Shown here: piece by piece, positions 53,700-63,904 of the stretch | Layout: every line of letters starts with the position of its first letter | Position numbering within the stretch: position 1 is the first letter of the stretch | Source: Gari tellinella | Taxonomy: Eukaryota > Mollusca > Bivalvia > Cardiida > Psammobiidae | Direction of reading: 5' to 3' | NCBI GenBank assembly: GCA_922989275.2 | Contig: OV277866.1 | Coordinates: forward strand, 77,536,328-77,600,327 | Length of the DNA stretch: 64,000 bases | Program-made: the position numbers and the translations under genes | The notes under the pieces: model-generated | Seen by the model: the letters and a program-made list of their open reading frames with translations, nothing else | What the model was told of the DNA's origin: nothing | Databases searched by the model: none

Positions 53700-54080
53700 T
53701 CCACATTTAATCCCCATAGCCTATTTCTAGTTATGCTGACAGGTGACCACTAAAGCACGTTGAAAGTAAAGCAGAATGTGCCTTTATATGGTAGATATTC
53801 ATGAATGTAGAAAGAGGAACTATTTTCTTCAATTGAGGAATAAAATATAAGTGTCAAAAGGCATTAAATGGGGTTTCTACTTAAAGCAGGCTGAAAGTAA
53901 AGCAGAATGCTTGTTAAGGAGACATATATTACTCCTTGTTAGTGCTGTTGACAAATCATGCCAGCTTAACCCATTAAGTACTAGGTGTCTTCTAACGTGG
54001 GCAAACAGTGTAGACTCTGATGAGAGGCTGCTTTATGCAGCACGTCTCATCAGGATCTGCCCTGTTTGCTATATCATATG
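53700..54080. mobile_element. Family A fragments followed by a family M hairpin element
   Basis: 53700-53860 and 53875-53930 are A pieces. 53966-54080 begins TTAACCCATTAAGTACTAGG and has the hairpin AACAGTGTAGACTCTGATG and CATCAGGATCTGCCCTG, as at 63668-63735. Confidence 0.6.
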
Positions 54081-54190
54081 AAACATTCTGCTGTATGGAG
54101 TAACACTGCAGTGTCTTTAGATCACCCTTGTATATCTATAATGAAATCTTCTAGCAAGTATACAGGGAGAGTTCATTGCAATATCCAGAT

Positions 54191-54440
54191 TTAACCCTTT
54201 CCCCCATAGAAGCGCCTTTTAGCGCATATAATTTATTCCTCCGCTGAAGAAAGTAGTTCAAATTTAATCAGTTATGAATAAATAGCATAGCGAACATTTT
54301 ATATATTCTAGCACATGGAAGCTTAAAGCAGGCTGAAAGTAAAGCAGAATGCGCCCTAAGGCGCATTCTGCTTTACTTTCAACCTGCTTTAAGTGATCAT
54401 CTATCTTCAATACAAGAAATAGGATATCAGGTAAAGAGAT
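54191..54440 (-). mobile_element. Family A MITE
   Basis: TTAACCCTTTCCCCCATAG on the left, perfect hairpin AATGCGCCCTAAGGCGCATT, right end decayed (GGTAAAGAGATAAAA). Confidence 0.82.
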
Positions 54441-54449
54441 AAAAGGGGC

Positions 54450-55390
54450 ATAAGCACTGTAGGACGCCTCTTATGGGTAAAGACCAGTCCTTGAGATTTG
54501 TGTCAGTTAATTTTTCCATGTTGAAAGTGTCCCATTATGATAAATTGGATGGGTTTAAATGTGGTAATACATTTCAATCCTATTTAGGCATGAATAGAGC
54601 TGACCAGTTGACTTGACAAGTGTTTGGCTGGATCGTGGTGTAGCGGTCATTTATGGTCAACTGTTTGTCCAGTCTGCAGTTTAGGGCTTAATATTACTCA
54701 AGAGGGAAGTGAAAAGCAAATATATTAGTGCCCTAAGTTGTTATACTTTAAGGTCAAAATATGGCGACTATCCTGCACTTTATCTTGTTTGTGTAGGCGT
54801 TAGAAAGACCGCCATTTTGATAACCTTGCTCTTGATAAAAAAGCTATTTTCGAGAAAGGCAGAGATAATCCAGCCTAAGGTCATAGTTTTGAATCATCAA
54901 TTACATAAAACAGGTGACTGCTTAATATCTGATAAAAGTAAAGCAGAATGCTCCATCATCGGCATGGAGCTGTCATTTTTGCTTTGTTGTATACAAGTAT
55001 TAAGTTTCTAAACTCAGGGGTAAATAGTTCTGAAATTTATCACTCGTAGTCGTCTTGCATAAAAGAGAATGATTGCGGAGAAAAAAAGTGGCTGATTTAG
55101 AGGATTATAATATATCCATTATCTGTTAAGCAACTTTTCTGTGTTGCTTTAACTTTGAATTCGTTAATGTCGTTTTGGGAAGGCATCTTGGTTAACGTTG
55201 TCATTTTAATACAGCAAGGTGGAGTTAACTTGTGGATTGAACATGCATATTTTGTGTTTAAGACCTGCAACCTAACCACTAAGCCAAACAGGCTCACTGT
55301 GAATATCTGTGCTGTTTGATCTGAAGCAAGATAACAGCTTGATTCTCTTACTTCATGTTGTTAAATTAAGTTACAACATAAACTCTAATA
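54450..55390. other. Sparse stretch
   Basis: A core-1 hairpin remnant is at about 54910-54990 (CAGGTGACTGCTTAATATC). Two YY1-like motifs (AAAATATGGCGAC at 54757 and ACCGCCATTTTG at 54809) lie close together. A tRNA-like head in reverse is possible near 55265-55300. No exon can be supported. Confidence 0.3.
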
Positions 55391-55394
55391 TTAC

Positions 55395-55570
55395 TGCAGA
55401 TAAGACTAGTATTTGAAATACTTAAATCTTTGTGTCTGTAGCTAATGTCCTGACTACTCATTATAATCATCTTGAAGAGACGATTCTAATGAGTAGTCTT
55501 AACAGAGGGTTTGGTATAAACTTAGAAAATAATTTCTGGAAATGTTGACGTTACTCCCTCTCGAGTCCTT
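55395..55570. mobile_element. Family E MITE, degraded
   Basis: GACTACTCATTATAATCATC and GACGATTCTAATGAGTAGTC form the hairpin. The outer ends have decayed to CTGCAGATAAG and TCGAGTCCTTG. Confidence 0.6.
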
Positions 55571-55854
55571 GAACATTAAAACTTTATATATCTTAATATC
55601 CAGAAGCAAGGTAAAGGTTGAGGGCTTTACTTCATGGATTTATCTTTGGTATTGAAGTGTTTTAATCATAAAAAAAACTATAAGAATCAAAATTCCTACG
55701 GGGTGTTTTTTATGCCTCGGTGCAAAGGGGGAGCCGTGAGTTTGTACTTGGAATCTGCTCATGTACATAAGGTGTAGCAATTCCAGGCGTGTAACATTTT
55801 CTCCAACTTACATTACTGATACAATCAAACTTATATTTACCGCAATTCAGCTGA

Positions 55855-55960
55855 AATACATAGATGCTACAGCTTAATGCATGATAGAAGTAATGCAGAA
55901 AGCTCCTATAGGAGCTTTCTGCATTACTTTTATCCTGCATTAAGCTGTTACCTGTCTTAA
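55855..55960. mobile_element. Family J hairpin
   Basis: AGCTTAATGCATGATAGAAG and complement around AAAGCTCCTATAGGAGCTTT. Followed by GTTACCTGTCTTAAAAA, shared with family C flanks. Confidence 0.7.
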
Positions 55961-56074
55961 AAAATGCCAAAGGATCTTCATTTGAATAGCAGTTAAGTAC
56001 AGGTTTGACTGAAACACATAGGGTATATACTATTGGTATTCTTTGATGCTGAATGTTATTTATATTTCCAAACA

Positions 56075-56470
56075 GTTTGGATACATATCAAGATCCGAGT
56101 AACTCATCCAGTTATCAGAATCCATACCATCAGTCACATTATATTTTCTTATGCACAAAATAAATGGAATAAAATGGTTAATTCAAGTTTAGTCGCAGAA
56201 TTTCTGAAGCAGATGGCGTTTCTAGCTGTTTTAAGGGTATGAGGATAGGAGCTGTTGCCCGTATTACCTGTTTAGCCCTTACCATGCTGGGAACCAGTAT
56301 GCAGGCCATTTACAAACAGCATAGGCCCAGATCAGAGGGCTCCTGGCGGAACCCTCTGATCTGGGTCTACGCTGATTGTCATGCCTACGATTATTTTGGA
56401 AACATCCCTCTAGAGTCAGTATGAACTAGGCAGCATGAACTAGTCTTTAATTAGAAAATATGGAATAGTC
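56075..56470. mobile_element. Core-2 remnant and a B-like element
   Basis: 56075-56140 is a decayed AAACAGTTTGGATAC hairpin. 56270-56470 has TTTAGCCCTTACCATGCTG, the hairpin GGCCCAGATCAGAGGG and CCCTCTGATCTGGGTC, and then AATTAGAAAATATGG. The CAGATC/GATCTG pair differs on both arms from the CTGATC/GATCAG copies. Confidence 0.6.
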
Positions 56471-56479
56471 TAGTATTAG

Positions 56480-56980
56480 GGTAAAACTCTGAGAAGATCT
56501 ATACATTTCTCAGGTAGAGAGATACCGTGGCTGATACAAGTACTAGGAGATAGTTCTATGCCGCTGAACTCTTACAGTGATGCTGGAATGTATATTGTTT
56601 GGCCAGCTTGTGATATCAGAACCTGCTACACTGTGTTAGCTTATCTTTTGCAATCTTTGACTAGTATTGAAGACTTTTTACACACAGATTTGATCCAGAT
56701 CAGGGCCATCAGGCAGGCCCCTGATATTTTGGTTTCATGTGATACATAGAAGGGTCTTTGGGGGCCATATTCCCCATTGAAAAGTATACAGTTTCTCCCA
56801 ATATTCTATAAAAAATTCTTAAATTTCATTAAACATTACGATTGAGCCTTTTCCTCCATCGATAGGCCCATTCATACATTTCATAAATGCATACATGCTT
56901 TTTGTCTTGCTTCTTCCAAATCTTTCATACTTTCTTGATAAATTAATGTTAGGAAACTTTCTACAGATAATTAAATAGCT
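56480..56980. other. Stretch with little recognised
   Basis: A short hairpin-like GATCCAGATCAGGGCC segment at about 56692 is a core-2 remnant. Otherwise nothing was identified. Confidence 0.3.
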
Positions 56981-56985
56981 ATCTA

Positions 56986-57236
56986 TTAACCCTTTGAACC
57001 CTAATCCCGCATATAGGCGTCCTTTTCAAACAGTATACATGTGAAAAGTGCACTTGTCCTATGCAAACAGTGAAAACCCAGATCAGAGGGCTCCTTTTGG
57101 AGCCCTCTGATCTGGGTCTTCACTGTTTGTCCTAATGCAAAACATTGACAAAAACAACCCGTAAAAGTCAGAAATGGACTAGACTAAAATGGAAACTGGA
57201 ATTGTCCATTTAAAGTTTCAGGGAGGAAAGAGTTAA
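56986..57236 (+). mobile_element. Family B MITE, TTAA at both ends
   Basis: TTAACCCTTTGAACCCTAATC to GGAGGAAAGAGTTAA. Perfect hairpin ACCCAGATCAGAGGGC and GCCCTCTGATCTGGGT. A small core-1 fragment (57236-57310) follows. Confidence 0.9.
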
Positions 57237-57400
57237 GCTGGCTGAAAATAAAGCAGAAGCAAAAGGAGCAGTCTGCTTTACTTTCAATCTAATTTAAGCA
57301 GCTATCTGTCTAAACATAATGTTTAATCCATTTATACCTGGATATTGCAATGAACATTACCCTGTATACTTGTTGGAAGATTTCATTTTAGATAAACATG

Positions 57401-57612
57401 TACAGTGGAGAAAACTATTATTTGCAGTGCAAACAGTTTGGAGCCAGATCAGACGCCGGGTAACCGGCGTCTGATCAGGTCCAAACTGTTTGCCACCAAG
57501 ATAAACAAGAATTATCAGAATTGTCCAAAAGTTGTTCTTTTCTACGTTTTAGTGCTTTGCGTTTGCGTACGTTTGCGTTTAAACGGGAAAGAATAACAGA
57601 TTCTCCACTGTA
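57401..57612 (+). mobile_element. Family F MITE with short left deletion
   Basis: TACAGTGGAGAA on the left, then AACTATTATTTGCAGTGC: the inner left flank is deleted. Hairpin core GACGCCGGGTAACCGGC. Right end CAGATTCTCCACTGTA. Confidence 0.88.
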
Positions 57613-57800
57613 CATGGGTGATAAGACACTGCAGTGAGTGCTTGTCCATACAGCAAAATATACTGGTATATGAGAATAGTAAACAGTGTAAACCCTGATG
57701 AGAAGCCGCACAAGCTACACTATTTGCCAAGGTCTGTTTTAGTAGACACTAGGCTTAAATGAGTCAAAACAATTAATTGTTCCTTTCCTGCCTTATGTTA

Positions 57801-58006
57801 TACAGGAGAACCTTTCTATTACGACCACTAAAAAGAAGGCTAATTGTTTGTATAAAAGACAGGTGACAGCTTAAAGCAATGTGAAAGTAAAACAGAAAGC
57901 CCCTGTAGGAGCTTTCTGTTTCACTCACGTTGCTTTAAGCAGTCACCTGTCTTAAACGACTAATATTTGACACAATTTAGTGATCGCAATAGAGAGGTTC
58001 TACTGT
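57801..58006. mobile_element. Family C MITE
   Basis: TACAGGAGAACCTTTC and GAGAGGTTCTACTGTA ends with TA tips. Hairpin AAGCAATGTGAAAGTAAAAC with a small loss in the second arm. Confidence 0.85.
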
Positions 58007-58009
58007 ATA

Positions 58010-59150
58010 TCAAAAATGAAAAGAAACTTGTAAAACTGTCTCTTCTCGGTCTGTTTTGTATGAGAAAATTGCCTAGTAAAATATTAAATTCTTCTGCTAG
58101 GCTTTCAAAGCTGACAATTATATTTTACAAGTTGACTGCAGATTATTAATTTTACACTGACAGAAAATTGTTAGACCTGATAGCTGGCTTTGATGTCTTG
58201 AAAGATGCAACAGATAGAAGTCTGTAACAGGCTACAAAACATCTGTCAAACTCATACAGCCATGAGACCGGCCTTGAAGTGCATGATGTGCATGGAAAAG
58301 ATTTAACCCTCATCCACAGAAACACAGGAAGATGTCTATTTTCAGTACGCCTTTTCTAACTGCTCTTTTAGAGAGTTGTCAGCCTATCCTAGGATGAAGA
58401 TATAAGCAGAAAGCTCATTTTACCAATAAACTGATGTGTCCTTGACAGTGTGCCTGTGAAAAGTACATTTGTCCTTTGGAAACAGTGTAAAAAGTGTAAG
58501 CTTCCATCTACTAGAATATAGAAATTATTTCTTACGAAAAATATCCATGACCGTATAAGTTAGGATATCACAATTTTAGTAGTACATTGATTTGGAAATG
58601 TGATATTACGCCACTGGCCAGCTCTAGGGGGAAAAAATCAACCATGTCTTCATCCAGAAATGCTGACAAAGCAACTATATGCCTAATCAATGAATTTGTC
58701 AATTCCTTGGCTTGGAGCATTTCCTGATTTGATTTGTAGAAATAGCTTGCCTGTAGACACAGTCGAAATGGATGTTTCGGGGCAATATTCCCCCCTCAAT
58801 GGATCCTACATGTCTTGTGGTATTGTGCAAGTGATGAAAAAGTTTGCTGAAGTAGACCCGTTGTCCTCACATAACTTGCTTTCAAGGAGATGTGGCTGCA
58901 TAAAGCAGGTTCAAAGTAAAGCAAAAGCCAAAGTAGGTTCTACTTTCCTTTTGATCGGTTGTAATCTTTTCCCCTCATAGAGGGTTTTTCCCGGTGTTAA
59001 CAATTTTTTAATAGAAATTACTTGTCATGCTTCTACCATATCCTGATATAGAATCATAAGAAATGAATCTATACTCTGAATTTCACTGAATTGTATGAGG
59101 TTTTTGGGTATTTTGGGTGTAAACAGGATTAGAATTGTTATTGCAAGTTC
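58010..59150. other. Sparse stretch
   Basis: Small fragments of A (58495-58560 and about 58900-58960) and of B are present. The plus frame at 58690-58980 includes such fragments and is not supported as coding. Confidence 0.3.
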
Positions 59151-59154
59151 TTTA

Positions 59155-59444
59155 TACCTTTAAACCATTACCACACTTAAGCTAGCTAGTGCTCCCAAAA
59201 TTAGCCAGTTTCCAAAATTGAAGATAAGTGACTACATGTACTTAAAGAAGGTTGAAAGTAAAACAGAATACACCTTTAGGCCCATTCTGTTTTACTTTCA
59301 ACATGCTTTAAGCTATCATTGCTAGAATATAGGACATTTTACTTATGAAACATGTTCATGACTATAAATTGGAACTATTTTCTTCAGTGGAGGGATAATC
59401 AAATTAACTGTGTTAAAATGCTTATCTATAGAGTAATGGGTTAA
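59155..59444 (+). mobile_element. Family A MITE, diverged
   Basis: AAACCATTACCACACTTAAG on the left, hairpin AATACACCTTTAGGCCCATT, right end GAGTAATGGGTTAA. Confidence 0.7.
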
Positions 59445-59699
59445 TGGAGGTAGTGATTTGCATGATGTCTGTTCCCTCAGGTTTGTGTAAGTGGAATGCC
59501 TGACATATCTTAAATAGTAAAGTAAACAAACCCTAATCCAGTCAAGATCACAAACAGTTCATTATAGATAAGGACAGGAATAAATCTACTCACTTAAAAA
59601 AATATGACTCCAGGTAAGAGCTAGAGAGTTTTCCCTAATCCAGAAGCCTCTCTAAGTTGACACTTTTGCTCAGTCCAGAATTGTTATGGTTGAGGACTT

Positions 59700-59879
59700 C
59701 TAATGAGATCGGACTTGGAAATTTGTAGTCCACATACAGCGATCGGCCATTCTCGTAAACTGCCGGCCTGTTCCAAACAATGCTTTAGCATGGTTCGGAA
59801 TAAGCGGACAGTTTACGAGAACGGTCGATCGCTCTCCATAGAGTTCTAATATTGACCAACATTGGCCTGATCTCATTAG
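59700..59879. mobile_element. Palindromic MITE (CTAATGAGATC ends)
   Basis: CTAATGAGATCGG on the left and CTGATCTCATTAG on the right. Inside, AGCGATCGGCCATTCTCG and CGAGAACGGTCGATCGCT pair, giving an almost full-length hairpin of 180 bp. It is the only copy in the window. Confidence 0.8.
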
Positions 59880-59891
59880 GGTTGCTCAGCC

Positions 59892-60144
59892 TTAACCCAT
59901 TACCCCATAGCCTGTTTCTAGTTTTGAAAACAGGTGACTACTTAAAGCAGGTTGAAAGTAAAGCAGAATGTGCCTTAAGGCACATTCTGCTTTACTTTCA
60001 GCCTGCTTTAGGATAAAATCTGCTAGGCTATATAAAATATTTGTAATGGTTAATTGTTCCTGAGGGTATAAACTGGAACAATTATCTTCAGCAGAGTAAT
60101 AAATTAAATATGCTAAAATTTGCTTATATGGGGGAAAGGGTTAA
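59892..60144 (+). mobile_element. Family A MITE, TTAA at both ends, intact
   Basis: TTAACCCATTACCCCATAGCC to GGGGGAAAGGGTTAA. Perfect hairpin AATGTGCCTTAAGGCACATT. Good reference copy. Confidence 0.92.
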
Positions 60145-60490
60145 CATCCAAGTTCTAGTATACTAGTATTACTACTGCTAAAACTTGGTGTGTAATTGAG
60201 ATGCTGATGTGAAAATTAGATAATTCAGATGTTTACCTGACAATTTATGTGCATAATTTGTGCAGTAACCGTTAATGATGACATAAAGCCCTCACGAGTG
60301 TGTGCAGTGAGGCAGACAGGTATCGATAATTGGGACTTGATCACATCACTGTGTAATTTGATGGTGTAATTGATCGCATAAATAGTTGCCTGTTGAAATA
60401 TCCTTCAGGGCAAACAATTGGTTAAAGCTCTGTCATACTTGAAGTTGTGGTCACATTCTTTTAAGGTCTTTAAAGACAGGATCTGGTGAT
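60145..60490. other. Stretch without recognised features
   Basis: No repeat family or exon recognised. Confidence 0.3.
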
Positions 60491-60496
60491 TATAAT

Positions 60497-60658
60497 CAGA
60501 GCACCAGATAAGGGTAGTTTTTCAAAACTCAAAATCTTTATTTCTGAATTAAACCCTATGGTGTCACTACTCATTAGAATCGTCTCGAAGATTTGGTGCT
60601 GAAATGTGTGAGAAAGTGTTCGATTTGTTGAAATAACTACCTTTTATCTGGAGCCCTG
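60497..60658. mobile_element. Family E MITE with one hairpin arm deleted
   Basis: CAGAGCACCAGATAAG and TTATCTGGAGCCCTG ends. After CATTAGAATCGTCTCGAAG the sequence jumps to ATTTGGTGCTG, so the second arm is precisely missing from the loop onward. Confidence 0.85.
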
Positions 60659-60704
60659 ATAATTATACTTAATGCAGAGCAAAAGTAAAGCAAAGTGCTC
60701 CTGC

Positions 60705-60905
60705 ATTTACCCATTACTCCATAAATATGCCTTTAATTTATTCCGTCACTGAAGAAAGTATTTCATTTTATATTGCCATACAAAATATTTCTTATGGTGC
60801 ATATTCATATTCTAGCAGATGGTAGCTTAGTGCAGGCTGAAAGCAAAGCAGAATACTGGTAATCCTTAAGACACATTCTGCTTTACTTTCAACCTGTCTT
60901 CAATG
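60705..60905 (-). mobile_element. Family A MITE, diverged
   Basis: ACCCATTACTCCATAAATATG on the left, with ATTCTAGCAGATGGTAG and an imperfect hairpin around TTAAGACACATTCTG. Confidence 0.65.
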
Positions 60906-60909
60906 GCTG

Positions 60910-61480
60910 GTTGTATATGGTTTTTGTATTTTGGTCATTTAATAGAGGGTTGACAGTAGACTCGGACCTCGGGGCAAGTGATCATGTAATTAGTGACAGG
61001 TTATACATCAACAGTGTAAAAAGACTGGTTTGTTTTAAAGCCACAGTTAATATCATTGTGTGAGAGAAAACAAAGGAATTTTAAATGTGGAATGTGCATG
61101 TACATGTATGTGTTGAAGAACTGTTTGACTAAGTTAAAGTATTAAGTAGATTCATAAAGGAAGACTTGAGTAACTTATAATCTTTTCAAGTTGTTGTTTA
61201 TTCTCTGGATTGTTGATTTAACAATTGGTTGAAAGGATTTCATAGACAGGTAGTTTGTGTTATAATCTATGTTTTAGTACATAGGGAGTCTCAGTTACAA
61301 AACTGTTGTGTGTGTAAATTGGATGATTTAAGGATATAAGTGTGGATGCAACTAAGTCACTAAGTGGTGAGTAATTTGTATTTTGGCTAGTTTTACCATA
61401 CATATACAGTCGGATTTTGCCTGTTAAATTTTGTACCAGGGAATGTTAACTTGATATAACTGATGTTTAACTGGATATAT
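60910..61480. other. Stretch with little recognised
   Basis: A donor-like CTAAGTG|GTGAGTAA is at 61366-61367 in otherwise featureless sequence. No matching exon was found. Confidence 0.25.
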
Positions 61481-61489
61481 CTTACATCG

Positions 61490-61640
61490 AAAAGTGAACA
61501 GAAAACTCCTGAATGATCTTTCTGCTTTTCTTTCACACTGCTTTAAGCTACCAATGGGGGTCCCCTGTTCTTGGTCTACACTGTTTGCAGATAATGTATC
61601 TACTTATTCCCCCACACAGTAAGGGTTAAACACTCTATAG
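61490..61640. repeat. Hairpin remnants of core-1 and core-2 type
   Basis: 61490-61550 has GTGAACAGAAAACTCC with TCTTTCTGCTTTTCTTTCAC. 61570-61600 keeps TTGGTCTACACTGTTTGC, a single family B arm. Confidence 0.45.
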
Positions 61641-61789
61641 ACATATTGCAGACAGCTGCCCTCAAATTTGATAATGGTTTTCATAATCAGATAACTTCTG
61701 AAAATTTCTCTTGAACTAAACTTAGGAACCATACAGACAATAGTTTTGAAGCTCAGTGATGTAAGGGTCCAAATAATGTAGCAACTTAG

Positions 61790-62285
61790 CGCTTTACTCC
61801 ACTAGCCTGTTTCTAGACTTGAAGATAATAAACAGTTTAAAAGTAAAGCAGAATGTGTCAGGCTTAAGGTGTATTCTGCTTTACCTTCAGTCGATCTGCT
61901 TTAAGTTTCCATCTGGTCGAAAATAGAAAAGATTTTTTATCAAACATAATCATAACTGTATAAAATTTGAATTATTGTCTTTAACCCTTTACCTCATAGC
62001 CTGTTTCTAGTTTTGAAGACATGTGACCACTTAAAGCAGGTTGAAAGTAAAGCAGAATGTGCCTTAAGGCACATTCTGCTTTACTTTCAGCCTGCTTTAA
62101 GCTAAAATCTGCTAGGCAATATAAAATATGTGTAATGTTAATTGTTCATGAGAGTATAAACTGGAACTATTTTCTTCAGCGGATGAATAAATAAAATACG
62201 CTTAAAGTCGCTTCTATGGGAGAAAGGGTTAAGGAAGGAATAAATTAAAGGCGCAAAAATGCCTCTATGGAGTAAGGTGTAAAGC
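61790..62285 (+). mobile_element. Family A MITE containing another family A MITE
   Basis: The outer copy begins CGCTTTACTCCACTAGCC and resumes after the insertion with GGAATAAATTAAAGGCGC, ending GGAGTAAGGTGTAA. The inner copy is 61981-62232. Confidence 0.8.
61981..62232 (+). mobile_element. Inner family A MITE, TTAA at both ends
   Basis: TTAACCCTTTACCTCATAGCC to GGAGAAAGGGTTAA, hairpin AATGTGCCTTAAGGCACATT. Both TTAA tips abut the outer copy, so this is a self-insertion. Confidence 0.9.
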
Positions 62286-62670
62286 TAAGCCTTTTCTGGA
62301 TATGATGTTGTCTACTGCAATATTGTTTTGTATTATCAAACTCAAGATGTATGTGTTTGAATTTGAAAAATAAAAGGTTGCTCAGGTCTGATCTGGGTGT
62401 AAACTGTTTGTGATTCCCACTCTACGGGATAAGGGAAAGTCTGCAGTTGTAAGGGTTTAATAGTTGGCTAAAGTGGTCTTGTAAATACCATGTAGGATTT
62501 TTTCAAATTAAAACCTGGATTCTATTACTTTTAAATTTGATAGCTTTCCTTTGAGTTGAAGATAATGGAATAGATATAGCCTTGAAGTGGGTGAAGTCAC
62601 TGCAAGTGTGATGATAAAATCAACATTGCATCATAGTACGTAGTCCATCTATTTAGCTGAGTAGTTGGTT

Positions 62671-62938
62671 TTAAGCCCTTTCTCCTGTTTTCCTCCATAG
62701 AAGTGCCTTTTAGCACATTTAATTTACTCCTCCACTGAAGAAAATAGTTCCAATTTATGTTAGTAATGAACAGTCATGTACCATACAAAACATTTTCTAT
62801 ACTATAGCAGATGGTGGCTTAAAGCAGGCTGAAAGTAAAGCAGAATGCGCCTTAAGGCGCATTCTGCTTAACTTTAAACCTGCTTTAAGCGGTCACCTAT
62901 CTTCAAAACTAGAAATAGGCTCAGGGGTAAAGGGTTAA
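62671..62938 (-). mobile_element. Family A MITE
   Basis: TTAAGCCCTTTCTCC on the left with a short extra block, and AGGGGTAAAGGGTTAA on the right. Hairpin AATGCGCCTTAAGGCGCATT. Confidence 0.82.
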
Positions 62939-63261
62939 TCTATATAGGACCATATATACATGTATGGGATCATGTTCTGCCATAGACAGGGATGGTAGTA
63001 ACTAAGATCCTGTTGAACATCGAGATTACAATAATCTTATAAATGGGTAATTTTGCCAGCTAGAGGTACTGTTGGCTGGCAAACCCTATGCTACATTATC
63101 GGCTCAGATGTTTATATATGATATCTCCTCACACCCCAAATGTTTGCCCATAGATTCCACCAAGATGACTAATAAACTATCATAGACGTTATTGTACCTG
63201 TAGAAGTTATTTTTAAGACTCCAGTTAAAACTGAGTAAACTGAACATTGCAAACTTTTTCT

Positions 63262-63474
63262 CCTAACTATTCTCAATATAACATAAGCCATACTTTTATT
63301 CCTCCACTGAAGAAAACAGTGTTACTCTATACTTTCATTAATATGCACCATCAGAAACATTTTCTAGATCCTTGTATTCTGCTTTACTTTCAATCTGCTT
63401 CAAGTGGTTTTCAATCTGCTTTAAGTGGTCAGATGTCTTCAATACTATAAACAGGCTTTGGGGTAAGGGGTTAA
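63262..63474 (-). mobile_element. Family A MITE lacking its left hairpin arm
   Basis: The left flank runs to GATCCTTGTATTCTGC, entering directly into the right arm. TTTTCAATCTGCTT is duplicated. Ends GGGTAAGGGGTTAA. Confidence 0.7.
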
Positions 63475-63667
63475 ATGTGGACAGTGGGATGAAAAGAATT
63501 TAAAAATACTGGATCTTCTGCGTTAAGTTTTTCTACATTATGCATTCACCCTGCTATTTGAATTGTCAATGTGTGATCGCAAATTATGAAAAAACAGAAG
63601 ACTGACTAGCTCCCATATATAACCTATTTGTGCCCACGATCCCATACACCGGACATCTATATAAAGG

Positions 63668-63735
63668 CAAACAGTGTAGACTCTGATCAGAAGCCGCATA
63701 ATGCAGCGTCTGATCAGAGTCTACACTGTTTGCTG
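63668..63735. repeat. Core-2 hairpin, near-perfect (family M type)
   Basis: GCAAACAGTGTAGACTCTG and CAGAGTCTACACTGTTTGC pair exactly, around AAGCCGCATAATGCAGCGTC. A new AACCCATTAATGCCT start, typical of such elements, is cut by the window end at 63986-64000. Confidence 0.8.
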
Positions 63736-63846
63736 ATGGGAATTTCAATATAAAACAAAATGAAAATGAAAATTTTGACGAGGCATCCCTTTGATAAAAA
63801 ATGGACTAATCCAATATATTAATATGGAAAAATCCATAGGGCGCAA

Positions 63847-63904
63847 ATGAGATAACTAATCTACATATCCCATGCATGAGATAACTAATCTACATATCCC
63901 ATGC
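63847..63904. repeat. 29-bp tandem duplication
   Basis: The unit starts ATGAGATAACTAATC and ends TATCCCATGC. Both copies are identical. Confidence 0.9.
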
